Part shown: positions 34,618 to 43,779 of the stretch, piece by piece
How positions within the stretch are numbered: position 1 is the stretch's first letter
How the letters are laid out: every line of letters begins with the position of its first letter
Assembly (NCBI RefSeq): GCF_038397755.1
Contig: NZ_CP151637.1
Location: forward strand, 2,170,001-2,234,000
Length of the DNA stretch: 64,000 nt
Direction of reading: 5' to 3'
From: Microbacterium sp. LWH7-1.2
GTDB lineage: Bacteria > Actinomycetota > Actinomycetes > Actinomycetales > Microbacteriaceae
Translations under genes and position numbers: made by a program
The notes under the pieces: generated by a model
Told to the model about the DNA's origin: nothing
Database searches by the model: none
The model's input: only the letters and a program-made list of their open reading frames with translations

Positions 34618-35191
34618 GCGTGTCGGTCGCCGTCTGCTTGGCGTACTCGCTCGAGGTCGGCGTCGTCTGCACCAGGAAGTCGTAGCTGAACTGCAGCGTC
34701 ACGTACGTCGCCTCGGCCGGCACCGCCCCCACGTTGAAGGTCTGCGAGTAGCTGTACGGATCCAGCACGAGGTAGCCGGGGCTCACCGTGGAGGCGTCGA
34801 CCTGCGGGGCGAGCGCGTCCAGCGCACCCGTCGGCGTCGCCGGGATGGCCGTCATGGTCGCGCGCTGCAGGAACACCTTCTGGCCGTCGTTCGGCGTGAC
34901 GGTCGTCATGAGCGAGATGCTGACGGGTTTGATCGCCTCGGCGGTCCACTTGTCCATCGAGAGCGTCGACCAGTAGTCGATCGTCGCGGAGACCGCGCCG
35001 GCGGTGAGCTCGCGCTGGGTCGCCCCGCCTGACAGGTCGTTGGGCACCGGCGTCGGGATGGCGGTCGACGTCGACGTCGGCGTGCTGCCGCCCGCTCCCT
35101 CTTCCCACGGCGCAGGCCCGCAGCCGACAAGAGCCGCCACGCCCACGACCGAGATCGTCACGACACCGGCGAACCGGTTCCACCTGCGCAT
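34595..35191 (-). CDS. Putative lipoprotein
   Basis: This 198-residue protein has a type II signal peptide: MRRWNRFAGVVTISVVGVAA followed by the lipobox LVGC, with lipidated Cys about residue 24. A Ser/Thr/Pro linker leads to an extracytoplasmic domain of unknown family (YLVLDPYSYSQTFNVG, TLQFSYDFLVQT). A TAGACT -10 box lies at 35227-35232 on the minus strand, and CGGGGG precedes the ATG. It overlaps the convergent gene end by 23 bp. Confidence 0.8.
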   Translation of the reverse strand: MRRWNRFAGVVTISVVGVAALVGCGPAPWEEGAGGSTPTSTSTAIPTPVPNDLSGGATQRELTAGAVSATIDYWSTLSMDKWTAEAIKPVSISLMTTVTPNDGQKVFLQRATMTAIPATPTGALDALAPQVDASTVSPGYLVLDPYSYSQTFNVGAVPAEATYVTLQFSYDFLVQTTPTSSEYAKQTATDTLTVALTH

Positions 35192-35243
35192 AAAACCCCC
35201 GAGTCGCGCCGGAAAAACGTCCGGTCAGTCTAGCCGGGCGATG

Positions 35244-36104
35244 TCACTCGCGGTCGCGCCGCGCGCGGGTCTGCTCGGCGCGCTGGGCGAGCAGGTCATC
35301 GGCGGGGTAGCCGACCTCGGTGAGGGTGAGCCCGCGCGCCGAGAGCACCTTCACCTCGGGCACGCGCTCCTGCGCGTCGCGGATGTCGACGACGTCCTCC
35401 ACGTCGAGCCTGCCCTCGCCGACGGCGACGCAGGCCCCGACGAGCGCCCGCACCATGCTGTGGCAGAACGCGTCGGCCTTGACGTTCGCGACGAGCACGC
35501 CCGCGGCGTCGCGGTGCCAGTCGAACTCGAGCAGTGTGCGGATCGTCGTGGCCTCTTCACGCGGTTTGCAGTAGGCGGCGAAGTCGTGGAGTCCGATGAG
35601 GGCGCGGGCCGCAGCATCCATCGCCTCCGCATCGAGAACCGCGCGCACCGAGGTTGTGCGATGGCGCTCGAGCGGGTCGTACCCGGTGACGGTGTCGCCG
35701 ATGCGGTACTCGTAGCGGCGCCACACCGCCGAGAAGCGCGCGTCGAAGCCTTCGGGCGCGATGCGCGAGCCCGTGACGGCGACGTCGGAGTAGGCGCCCA
35801 CCACCCCCGTCATGCGCGCGGCGAGCGCCGTGGCCCGGCCTTCGGCGGTGGGGATGCTGTCGGCCGGGCGCGCGTGCCGCGCCAGCATGCGCTGCTGCTG
35901 GCTCTCGTCGAGGTCGACGTGCGCCACCTGGCCAGTGGCGTGCACGCCCGCGTCGGTGCGCCCGGCCACCACGAGCCGCGGGTCACCGCCGAGCACGCGC
36001 GCGAGCGAGGTTTCGAGCGTCTCTTGGACCGTGCGAAGTCCGGGCTGGCGGGCCCACCCCCGGAAATGCGTGCCGTCGTAGGCGATGTCGAGGCGGATCC
36101 GCAC
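35244..36104 (-). CDS. truA: tRNA pseudouridine synthase A
   Basis: This 286-residue enzyme isomerises U38-U40 of tRNA anticodon arms. The catalytic Asp lies in VAGRTDAGVHATGQVAHVD (about residue 51). RRYEYRI and the C-terminal FCHSMVRALVGACVAVGEGR also match TruA. Usually it follows rplQ directly; here three genes (acyltransferase, cyclase, channel) separate them. The GTG start at 36104 follows a TAGGCT box by seven bases, pointing to its own leaderless promoter rather than read-through from the channel gene 24 nt upstream. Confidence 0.95.
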   Translation of the reverse strand: MRIRLDIAYDGTHFRGWARQPGLRTVQETLETSLARVLGGDPRLVVAGRTDAGVHATGQVAHVDLDESQQQRMLARHARPADSIPTAEGRATALAARMTGVVGAYSDVAVTGSRIAPEGFDARFSAVWRRYEYRIGDTVTGYDPLERHRTTSVRAVLDAEAMDAAARALIGLHDFAAYCKPREEATTIRTLLEFDWHRDAAGVLVANVKADAFCHSMVRALVGACVAVGEGRLDVEDVVDIRDAQERVPEVKVLSARGLTLTEVGYPADDLLAQRAEQTRARRDRE

Positions 36105-36111
36105 GGACTCC

Positions 36112-36117
36112 AGCCTA
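36112..36117 (-). promoter_or_regulatory. -10 box TAGGCT for a leaderless truA transcript
   Basis: On the minus strand TAGGCT is followed by seven bases and the truA GTG. It lies between the channel stop and truA. Confidence 0.45.
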
Positions 36118-36128
36118 CCGACGCGCCG

Positions 36129-37562
36129 TCAGCCGACGACGAAGCGGCCGCGGGGCAGGGTCTCGCCGACCGCGGCGAGCGCGGCAGCGGCCTGGCGGAG
36201 GCGGTTCTCGCTCTCGCGGACGATCTCGCGCGCGACCACGGGATGCGCGCGCACGATGTCGTCGAGTGCGGAGACGGGCACGACCACGACGTCGACCTCG
36301 CTCGTCGCCAGCGCCCGCGAGATCGTCGGCGTGCGGGAGAGGGCGGTGAGACCGACGGCGTCGCCCGCCGTCAGCACCCCCACCTGCACGAAACCCTCGT
36401 CCTCGGTCGGGATGCCCAGCACGACCGAGCCGGCGAGGATGAAGCGGGTCTCCACGGGAACGATGCCGGGCCGCAGCAGCGACTCCCCCGCGCAGTACCG
36501 CTCCAGCCGCGCGTGAGCGGCGAGCGACTCCGCCTCGCGGGGCGCCAGGCTCAGCGACGGCGCGATCTGCCGCAGCGCGTCCTGCAGCCGCGCGGGTGTT
36601 CGCCAGTCGTCGGTGAGGTCGCCGTCGAGGTGCAGGTCGGCGCGGCGCGCGGCGTACCAGATGCGGGTCGCGAAGGCATCGAGGGCGTCGGCGCGATCGC
36701 CGGGGGTGCGCAGTGGGATCGCCACCTCGTACCGCGAACCGCCCACGGTCACCGCCGAGGGTTCGAGATCCGGCGACAGCAGCGGGATGTCGCGGGCCAC
36801 CGCCACGAGCAGCTCCCGCACGCGGCCCGGCGGGTCGTCGGTGCCGAACTCCACCTCGAGGGTCGCGGCGTACGGCTCCGGATTGCGCGAGAGGTTGACG
36901 AAGGAGCCGCCGGCGAGTTCCGCGGTGGGGATGATGACCGTGCCGTTGCCGGTCTCGAGGTGCACCGCGCGCCAGTTGACCTCGACGATCTGCCCGCGTG
37001 TGCCGCCGGTCTCGATCCAGTCCCCGAGTTCGAACGGCGCCTCGAACACCAGGAAGAGGCCCGACACGATCGACCCGACCGCGTTCTGCAGGGCGAGCCC
37101 GACCACGATCGACGTGATGCCGAGTGCGGCGAACACGCCGGCGACGTCGGCATCCCACACCCACCAGAACACCGCCGCGATGCCGAGGATGATGAAGACG
37201 AACCGGATGAGGTCGCTGAAGATCGTCGGGAACCGGTCGCGCCACGATCCCTTCTCCGCGCGGTGGAAGACCAGGTGGTTGACGGCGTTGATCGTGACGA
37301 CGATCACGAGCAGCCCGAAGATCGTCCACACGACCTTCGGCCACGTGCCGGACCCCTCCCACGCGCCCGGCTGGCTGAGCAGCACCAGGATGCCGGCGAC
37401 CGGCACGAGGTAGTTGCGCACCATCAGCACGATCGGCGCCGCGCGGCTGCCGCGGCGGGCGAGCGCGTTGTGGAACTCCGTCAGTCCGATGAGCGCGAGC
37501 GGCAGCCCCACCGAGACGACGACGGCGGGCCAGAACCACGGCTGCGAGACGATATCGGCCAC
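36129..37562 (-). CDS. MscS-family channel with cyclic-nucleotide-binding domain (bCNG type)
   Basis: This 477-residue protein has about four N-terminal helices and then the MscS pore helix and beta domain (about 143-270; GITSIVVGLALQNAVGSIVS, then FELGDWIETGG). A cyclic-nucleotide-binding domain occupies about 335-455 (FILAGSVVLGIP, VGVLTAGDAVGLTALS). Such bCNG channels are known to couple cyclic nucleotides to gating in some members. The phosphate-binding cassette is imperfect: the usual Gly-Glu is Gly-Leu, though a downstream Arg (SRALA) remains. Its start is seven bases from the cyclase stop, so a nucleotide made by the neighbour could gate it. Confidence 0.88.
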   Translation of the reverse strand: MADIVSQPWFWPAVVVSVGLPLALIGLTEFHNALARRGSRAAPIVLMVRNYLVPVAGILVLLSQPGAWEGSGTWPKVVWTIFGLLVIVVTINAVNHLVFHRAEKGSWRDRFPTIFSDLIRFVFIILGIAAVFWWVWDADVAGVFAALGITSIVVGLALQNAVGSIVSGLFLVFEAPFELGDWIETGGTRGQIVEVNWRAVHLETGNGTVIIPTAELAGGSFVNLSRNPEPYAATLEVEFGTDDPPGRVRELLVAVARDIPLLSPDLEPSAVTVGGSRYEVAIPLRTPGDRADALDAFATRIWYAARRADLHLDGDLTDDWRTPARLQDALRQIAPSLSLAPREAESLAAHARLERYCAGESLLRPGIVPVETRFILAGSVVLGIPTEDEGFVQVGVLTAGDAVGLTALSRTPTISRALATSEVDVVVVPVSALDDIVRAHPVVAREIVRESENRLRQAAAALAAVGETLPRGRFVVG

Positions 37563-37569
37563 GGATGCC

Positions 37570-39750
37570 TCACCCCTCCGCCACGACGACGCTCGGGGAC
37601 TCGACCTTCCAGACGCGCTGGCCGCCCGACTGCGTCTCGATCTCGCCGGCGGGCAGCACGGTGATCGAATCGGGCAGCCGCTCCGCCACGCGCTGCGTGA
37701 TGTAGATGCCGGGTTCGTCCGAGTCGCCCTGGACGCGGAATGCGAGATTCACGGCATCCCCCCACATGTCGTACACGACCCGCGCCCGGCCGATGAGTCC
37801 GCTCGTCACCTTGCCGGAGTCGAGACCCGCTCGCAGCGACAGGGAGACACCCTGCTGGGTGGAGTAGCGCTCGAGGATGGTGTCGAGCTCGAGCGCGAAC
37901 TCGACGGCGCGGCGTGCGTTGTCGACGCGCGGTGTCGCCAGCCCGCAGCTGGCGAGGTAGCTCTGCCGAGTGGTGCGCACCCGCTCGACGCCGTGCCGCT
38001 CCGCGGCCTCGTCGAACGCGCGGATGAGGTCGTTGAGGCGCGCGATCGCGTCGTCGGACGACATCGACAGCGCCAACGCCTCGAAGCCCACGATGTCGGC
38101 GAAGACCACCGTGACATCGTCGCTGTCCTGCGTGATCGCCTCGTCGCCGAGTTTGTAGCGGCTCGCCATGCCCTCCGGCATGAAGGAGAGGATGAGGTCC
38201 TCGTTGGCCTTCTCCTGCTGGGCGATCAGGTGCGACTTGACCTGCAGGCTGCGGCTCATGTCGTTGAACGCGTTCGCGACGTCGGCGAGCTCGTCGCTCG
38301 AGCCGGCGTCGACCTGCACGCCCTCGTCGCCCCCGGCGATGCGCTGGGCGGCGGTCTTGAGGCGGCGCAGCGGCCGCACGAACACCTGCGCGAGCACCAG
38401 CGAGAGCACGCAGACGAAGATGATCATGGCCGCCGTCGACAGGATGAGGTTGCGCGTGAAGTCCTCGACGGGGACCATCGCCTCGTGCTCGGTCTCCTGC
38501 GCGACGATCACCCAGTCCAGGCCGTCGACCTCGAGCGGAGCGTACGCGGTCAGGCTCGGGCGCCCCAGATAGTCGCTCTCCAGCAGCGTGCCCGAGTCGC
38601 CGGCCAAGGCCCGGGTCACGGCGGTGCCCGCGATCGTCTGGTTGAGCAGCGTGTTCCCGTTGCTCACGGCGAGCGCGGCTGCGGCGGGCGGAAGGCCTGC
38701 GGCCACAGCATCCGTCTCGTATGCCTCCGCGTCGGCGAGCAGGGCGCGCGAAACCGACCGCATCGTGCCGTCGGCGCCCACGAGGTACGTCTCGCCCGTC
38801 GCGCCGAGGCCGTTGAGCTCCCACTCGCCCGCGACCGTCATGACGTCGTCGATGCGCTCGATCGGCAGCTCGATCGCGAGCGCGCCGAGCACCTCGCCAT
38901 CGTCGGCGATCGGCACCACGGCCCAGCCCGCCGGGGCGCCGAGGCTCGGCCCGTACGACGCGAAGTCGGCGAGCACGACGTCGCCGACGATGTTGCGGTC
39001 CATCGCCTCGCGGTACGCGACGGCGAGGTTCGACAGCCGGTAGGGCCCGTCGAAGAGGTTCGTGCCGAGATCGACCCCTTTGTAGGCGGTGTAGACGACG
39101 TTGCCCTCGGTGTCGAGCATGAGCACGTCCTCGTACTCCTGCAACTGGGTCATCGTGCGGTAGTAGTCGTGGTACTTCGCGTGCGCCGCCGACCACGCAC
39201 TGCCGTCGCCCGCGTCCTCTGTGACGATCGCGTCCTCCCACGAGTCGTACGGGATCACGTAGTGGTGCTGCAGGTAGGTCTCGGCCGCCCCTCGTGGGGC
39301 GAACGCCGAGCCGTCGACGTCTTCCCCGGTCGCCTCCTCGAGATCGGCGGCGAACGTGTCGCGATAGTACGAGTCGACGGCGGCGGATGCTGCGGCATCC
39401 GTCTCCTGCGCGTTCAGCTCGTCGAAACCCTCGGTGAAGGCGCGCACAGCGGCCTTGCTCGTGTCGTTGAGCGCCGACAGCCTCACCGAGTTCTCGATCG
39501 AGCGGAACAGCTGCGACACCTCGCGGGCGCGGTTCTCGCGGATCTCGACGAGCTTCTCGTACGCGATCGCACGCAGCGCCTCGGTGCCGTTGACGTACCC
39601 GATGATGCCGACGACGATGCTCGAGAGCACGCTCACCGACAGCAGCATGATGAGCAGGATCGAATAGATCGACAGTCCCGCACGCGTGCGGACGCGTGGC
39701 GTGCCCACCCAATGCGCGGGTGTCTCCCCGGGCATCTCCGATCCGGACAC
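37570..39750 (-). CDS. Class III nucleotide cyclase with extracytoplasmic sensor and HAMP
   Basis: This 726-residue receptor has a first membrane helix (about 28-50), then a large Cache-like periplasmic domain (about 51-415). A second helix (about 425-450) leads to a HAMP domain (RPLRRLKTAAQRIAGGD) and a class III cyclase domain (about 535-705). VVFADIVGFEAL keeps one metal Asp, and YDMWGDAVNLAFRVQ keeps the Asn/Arg transition-state residues. The second metal Asp is replaced: where GD is expected the sequence is TTRQSYLA. Activity is therefore uncertain. The GTG at 39750 is chosen for GAGGGGAG six bases upstream. It is operonic with the gated channel. Confidence 0.85.
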   Translation of the reverse strand: MSGSEMPGETPAHWVGTPRVRTRAGLSIYSILLIMLLSVSVLSSIVVGIIGYVNGTEALRAIAYEKLVEIRENRAREVSQLFRSIENSVRLSALNDTSKAAVRAFTEGFDELNAQETDAAASAAVDSYYRDTFAADLEEATGEDVDGSAFAPRGAAETYLQHHYVIPYDSWEDAIVTEDAGDGSAWSAAHAKYHDYYRTMTQLQEYEDVLMLDTEGNVVYTAYKGVDLGTNLFDGPYRLSNLAVAYREAMDRNIVGDVVLADFASYGPSLGAPAGWAVVPIADDGEVLGALAIELPIERIDDVMTVAGEWELNGLGATGETYLVGADGTMRSVSRALLADAEAYETDAVAAGLPPAAAALAVSNGNTLLNQTIAGTAVTRALAGDSGTLLESDYLGRPSLTAYAPLEVDGLDWVIVAQETEHEAMVPVEDFTRNLILSTAAMIIFVCVLSLVLAQVFVRPLRRLKTAAQRIAGGDEGVQVDAGSSDELADVANAFNDMSRSLQVKSHLIAQQEKANEDLILSFMPEGMASRYKLGDEAITQDSDDVTVVFADIVGFEALALSMSSDDAIARLNDLIRAFDEAAERHGVERVRTTRQSYLASCGLATPRVDNARRAVEFALELDTILERYSTQQGVSLSLRAGLDSGKVTSGLIGRARVVYDMWGDAVNLAFRVQGDSDEPGIYITQRVAERLPDSITVLPAGEIETQSGGQRVWKVESPSVVVAEG

Positions 39751-39947
39751 GCTCTCTCCCCTCGTACGCCGCCGTTCGATCACGTGCAGCGGCGCTGGAA
39801 GCATCCCCAAACACCCCGGCCCGCCGAGGTTGGGGCAAGAGTAGCGCCCGGCCTGCCTCTGGCATAGAGGCGCGACCGCGCGCCGTGATACGCCCAGGGA
39901 CGCCACGTACAATTGCCGTCTCCCCCCACCTTCGTTCGCGAGAACCC

Positions 39948-41864
39948 ATGACGTCGACTGCGCCCGCCACCGCCCCGCCCGCCCGCTTCGCCGGGCTGGA
40001 CGGCATGCGGGCGATCGCGGTCCTGCTCGTGGTCGTCTACCACCTGTTCCCGCCAGGGCTGCTGCCGGGCGGCTTCGTCGGGGTCGACGTGTTCTTCGTG
40101 ATCAGCGGCTTCCTCATCACGAGCCTGCTGCTGCGCGAGCGGATCCCCACCGGACGAGTCGCCCTCGGCCGCTTCTGGCAACGGCGTGCGAGACGCCTGC
40201 TGCCGGCGCTCGCCGTCGTGGTGGTGGTGTGCTCGGCGCTCGCGTGGGTCGTCGGCGGCGACGTGCTCGTCGACCTGGACGCGCAGGTGCTGGGCGCCGC
40301 GACCTTCAGTTACAACTGGGTGTCGGTCGCAGGCGGCGGCGGGTACTTCGCCGCGGCGACACCCGAGCTGTTCCGCAACTTCTGGTCGCTCGCGGTCGAA
40401 GAGCAGTTCTACCTGCTCTGGCCGCTCCTCTTCCCGATGTTCCTGCTGCTGCCGTGGACGTGGGCCCGCACGACGGCCGCCTTCGCCCTCGCGGCCGCAT
40501 CGGGCGTCTGGATGGGCCTCACCGTCTCGGGCGGCGGCGACGTCACGCGCGCCTACTTCGGCACCGACACCCACGCGTTCGGGCTGCTGCTCGGCGTCGG
40601 CCTCGCGTTCCTGCTGACGCCGGTGCTGAGAGCAGGCGGCCCGCGATGGGCGCACTCGAGGGCGGCGCGGAAGCTGACCGGGGCGGCCGGTGTGCTCGCC
40701 CTCTCGGGCCTCGTCCTGCTCGCCATAGCGCCGCAGAGCAGCTCGGCCGTCACGTTCCCCGGCGCGCTCCTGGGCGCCAGCGTGCTCAGCGCTGTCGCGA
40801 TCGTCGCGGGCGTGTGGCCGGGCTCCTGGTTCGGGCCGGCGATCGACGTGCGACCGATGCGCTGGATCGGCGACCGCTCCTACGGCATCTACCTGTGGCA
40901 CTGGCCGCTGCTCATGCTCGCTGTCGCGGCGTTCGCGCCGGAATCGACCGTCGCCACAGCGCCGATGTGGATCGGCCTGGGCGTGCTCGCGGCGACGGCC
41001 GCAGCATCCGCTCTGTCGTTCCGCTTGATCGAGACCCCGGTGCGCCGTCACGGATTCCGCGCCTCCGTGCGCCTGCTCGCCGCACGGCTGCGGGGCGGGC
41101 CCCGTGCCCGCCTGCGGGCGCTCGGTGTCGCGCTCAGCGGGGCTCTCGTGCTCGCAGGCGCCGGCGCCGCGATCGCGGTCTCCCCCGACGAGACCAGCGC
41201 CGAGGCCGCCGTCGAGGCGGGTCGCGCCGCGCTCGAGAAGGCGCTGCGCGAGGCTCCCGCACCGATCGCCCCGACTCCTTCGGCGACGGATGCTGCATCC
41301 CCCGCGCCCGCCGACGTCACCGGCGACCAGATCAGCGCCGTGGGCGACTCCGTCATGCTGGCGTCGGCCGGTGGCCTCGTGGAACGCCTGCCGGGCATCG
41401 AGGTCGACGCCGAGGTGTCGCGCTCGATGTGGGCCGGGCCCGAGATCGTCGACGAGCTCGACGCCACGGGCCGCCTGCGCCCCTACGTCGTGGTCGCCCT
41501 CGGCACGAACGGCGCGGTCGACCCCTCGACGCTCGAGCACCTCGCCGACACCGTGGGCCCGAAGCGCAACCTCGTGCTGGTGAACGCCTACGCGCCGCGC
41601 GACTGGATCCCCGGCGTGAACGCCGAGCTCGCCGCGTTCGCCGAGGACCACCGCAACGTCATCGTCGCCGACTGGTCGGGTGCCATCGCGCCCCACGAGG
41701 ACCTGCTCGCCGGAGACAAGATCCACCCCGGGGCGGAGGGCGGGCGCATCTTCGCCGACACCGTCGCAGCGGCGGTGGATGAGCTGGCCGAAGAGCGCCG
41801 CGAGTACGCCGCCGACCGCGCCGACCGCCTCGCCGAGATCCTCAGCGCCGACCTCACGCCGTAG
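39948..41864 (+). CDS. OafA/OatA-like O-acyltransferase with SGNH domain
   Basis: This 638-residue membrane enzyme has an N-terminal Acyl_transf_3 domain with about ten helices (RFAGLDGMRAIAVLLVVVYH, the catalytic-region His; FFVISGFLITSLLLRER; RRARRLLPAL). A C-terminal extracytoplasmic SGNH hydrolase-like domain follows (about 465-620; AVGDSVML, VVALGTNGAVD, DKIHPGAEG). It should O-acetylate peptidoglycan or an exported polysaccharide. The ATG at 39948 is chosen because the frame upstream looks non-coding. TACAAT at 39908-39913 is a likely -10 box. A strong hairpin follows. Confidence 0.9.
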   Translation: MTSTAPATAPPARFAGLDGMRAIAVLLVVVYHLFPPGLLPGGFVGVDVFFVISGFLITSLLLRERIPTGRVALGRFWQRRARRLLPALAVVVVVCSALAWVVGGDVLVDLDAQVLGAATFSYNWVSVAGGGGYFAAATPELFRNFWSLAVEEQFYLLWPLLFPMFLLLPWTWARTTAAFALAAASGVWMGLTVSGGGDVTRAYFGTDTHAFGLLLGVGLAFLLTPVLRAGGPRWAHSRAARKLTGAAGVLALSGLVLLAIAPQSSSAVTFPGALLGASVLSAVAIVAGVWPGSWFGPAIDVRPMRWIGDRSYGIYLWHWPLLMLAVAAFAPESTVATAPMWIGLGVLAATAAASALSFRLIETPVRRHGFRASVRLLAARLRGGPRARLRALGVALSGALVLAGAGAAIAVSPDETSAEAAVEAGRAALEKALREAPAPIAPTPSATDAASPAPADVTGDQISAVGDSVMLASAGGLVERLPGIEVDAEVSRSMWAGPEIVDELDATGRLRPYVVVALGTNGAVDPSTLEHLADTVGPKRNLVLVNAYAPRDWIPGVNAELAAFAEDHRNVIVADWSGAIAPHEDLLAGDKIHPGAEGGRIFADTVAAAVDELAEERREYAADRADRLAEILSADLTP

Positions 41865-41925
41865 CGCACGGGCGCCGCACGCCTCGGCGGGCCACATCCG
41901 CCACCTCTCCGATCCCCCGCACGCA

Positions 41926-41960
41926 GCGAGACCCGCCACCCAGTGGGTGGCGGGTCTCGC
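41926..41960. terminator. 16-bp bidirectional terminator
   Basis: GCGAGACCCGCCACCC pairs perfectly with 41945-41960 around an AGT loop, between the convergent acyltransferase and rplQ stops. Confidence 0.9.
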
Positions 41961-42002
41961 GGTGCAAGGAGTGCCGGGCTGCTGCGCCCGGCGGGATCCG
42001 CG

Positions 42003-42566
42003 TTACGCGGACTTCTCCTCGGCAGGAGCCTCGACGGCCTCCTCGGCGGCAGCCTCGGCGGCGGCGCCCTCCTCCTGCGACTCGGCGCCGGCCTCGGCGG
42101 CCTCGTCGGTGGCGGGGGTCTCCGAGGCGTCGGTCTCCTCGGCGGGAGCCTCCTCGGCGGGAGCAGCCTTCGCGGCAGCAGCCTTCTTGGCCGACGGCTT
42201 CTTCGTCACGGGCTCGAGGACGAGCTCGATGACGGCCATGGGCGCGTTGTCGCCCTTGCGGTTGCCGACCTTGGTGATGCGGGTGTAGCCGCCGTCACGG
42301 TCCGCGACCAGCGGAGCGATCTCGGTGAACAGGACGTGCACGACTTCCTTGTCACCGATGACCGAGAGCACGCGACGACGCGCGTGCAGGTCGCCGCGCT
42401 TCGCGAACGTGATGAGACGCTCGGCGAGCGGACGCAGGCGCTTGGCCTTGGTCTCGGTCGTCTTGATCGACTTGTGGGTGAACAGCGCGGCGGCCAGGTT
42501 CGCAAGCAGCAGACGCTCGTGGGCGGGGCCGCCTCCGAGGCGGGGACCCTTGGTGGGCTTGGGCAT
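42003..42566 (-). CDS. rplQ: 50S ribosomal protein L17, with acidic tail
   Basis: L17 binds near the exit tunnel of the 50S subunit. Residues 1-118 are the conserved core ([20 protein letters not shown]). The protein is 187 residues, about 65 longer than the core, because of a Glu/Ala-rich C-terminal tail. Last gene of the alpha operon, 75 nt downstream of rpoA. Confidence 0.97.
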   Translation of the reverse strand: MPKPTKGPRLGGGPAHERLLLANLAAALFTHKSIKTTETKAKRLRPLAERLITFAKRGDLHARRRVLSVIGDKEVVHVLFTEIAPLVADRDGGYTRITKVGNRKGDNAPMAVIELVLEPVTKKPSAKKAAAAKAAPAEEAPAEETDASETPATDEAAEAGAESQEEGAAAEAAAEEAVEAPAEEKSA

Positions 42567-42641
42567 TCTCAGTTACTCCAGTGTGAAAAGTCGGTCGGGG
42601 GGAGGGATGCCGCGATTAGCTCGCATCCGGAACCAATCGGC

Positions 42642-43631
42642 TCAGACGGTCTCGTCGTCGTAGCCGCCGTAGAAGTGCGCGCCGTCGAACCCGGGGACCG
42701 AGTCCTTCAGCGACAGGCCGAGCGAGACGAGCTTGTCGCGCACCTCGTCGACCGACTTCTGACCGAAGTTGCGGATGTTCATGAGCTGCGTCTCCGAGAG
42801 GGCGACGAGCTCCGACACGGTGTTGATGCCCTCGCGCTTGAGGCAGTTGTACGAACGCACCGACAGGTCGAGGTCCTCGATCGGCATCGACAGCTCGTTC
42901 GAGAGGACGGTCTCGACCGGCGCCGGGCCGATCTCGATGCCCTCGGCCTCGACGTTGAGCTCACGGGCCAGGCCGAAGAGCTCCGTCAGGGTGCGACCGG
43001 CCGACGCGACGGCGTCACGCGGGGCGATCGACGACTTGGTCTCGACGTCCAGCACCAGCTTGTCGAAGTCGGTGCGCTCACCGGCACGGGTGGCCTCGAC
43101 GCGGTACGACACCTTCAGGACCGGCGAGTAGATCGAGTCGATAGGGATCTGACCGGCCTCGGCGTACTCGTTGCGGTTCTGGGTCGCCGACACGTAGCCG
43201 CGACCGCGCTCGATCGTGAGCTCGAGCTCGAACTTGGCCGTGTCGTTGAGCGTCGCGATGACGAGCTCGGGGTTGTGCACCTCGACGCCCGCGGGAGCGG
43301 AGATGTCAGCGGCGGTGACCTCACCGGCGCCGGTCTTGCGCAGGTACGCGGTGATGGGCTCGTCGCGCTCGCTGGAGACGACCAGCTGCTTGATGTTGAG
43401 GATGATCTCGGTGACATCCTCCTTCACACCCGGGATGGTGCTGAACTCGTGGAGGACGCCGTCGATGCGGATCGACGTCACTGCGGCGCCGGGGATCGAC
43501 GACAGGAGGCTGCGACGCAGCGCGTTGCCGATCGTGTAACCGAAGCCGGGCTCCAGCGGCTCGATGATGAAGCGGCTGCGGAACTCCCCGACCTTCTCCT
43601 CGGTCAGAGTGGGACGCTGTGCGATGAGCAC
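42642..43631 (-). CDS. rpoA: DNA-directed RNA polymerase subunit alpha
   Basis: A 329-residue alpha subunit. The N-terminal dimerisation domain includes [20 protein letters not shown]. The C-terminal domain, which contacts UP elements and activators, includes [16 protein letters not shown] and [11 protein letters not shown]. The GTG start is preceded by GAAAGGAA. The 148-bp gap to rpsK holds two hairpins, no rpsD, and a pair of CACGTG sites (43649-43654, 43667-43672) around a possible CATATA element, so rpoA may have its own promoter. Confidence 0.97.
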   Translation of the reverse strand: MLIAQRPTLTEEKVGEFRSRFIIEPLEPGFGYTIGNALRRSLLSSIPGAAVTSIRIDGVLHEFSTIPGVKEDVTEIILNIKQLVVSSERDEPITAYLRKTGAGEVTAADISAPAGVEVHNPELVIATLNDTAKFELELTIERGRGYVSATQNRNEYAEAGQIPIDSIYSPVLKVSYRVEATRAGERTDFDKLVLDVETKSSIAPRDAVASAGRTLTELFGLARELNVEAEGIEIGPAPVETVLSNELSMPIEDLDLSVRSYNCLKREGINTVSELVALSETQLMNIRNFGQKSVDEVRDKLVSLGLSLKDSVPGFDGAHFYGGYDDETV

Positions 43632-43701
43632 TATGTGTTCCTTTCGATCACGTGCCCGCTATATGACACGTGCGGTGGGTGAGGTGTTGAATTTTTCTCG
43701 G

Positions 43702-43725
43702 GGATGCCTCGGGAACGAGGCATCC
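43702..43725. terminator. Hairpin with GGATGC arms between rpsK and rpoA
   Basis: GGATGCCTCG pairs with CGAGGCATCC around GGAA. It follows the larger hairpin in the minus direction; attenuation or termination is likely partial because rpoA lies downstream. Confidence 0.6.
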
Positions 43726-43739
43726 GTGAAGCGTGCGGT

Positions 43740-43771
43740 AGCCGGGGCACCCACGAGGGGGTGCCCCGGCT
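43740..43771 (-). terminator. 13-bp hairpin downstream of rpsK
   Basis: AGCCGGGGCACCC pairs with GGGTGCCCCGGCT, nine bases past the rpsK stop. Confidence 0.65.
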
Positions 43772-43779
43772 CCGGGATG

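Noticed and set aside
35004..37664. 886-codon plus-strand open frame
   Set aside because: Antisense to truA and the channel gene, His/Arg/Asp-rich with no domain; a by-product of GC-rich codon usage.
37414..39867. Very long open frames on both strands overlapping the cyclase gene
   Set aside because: Low-complexity Arg/Val/Glu composition and no motifs; the cyclase frame has clear domains.
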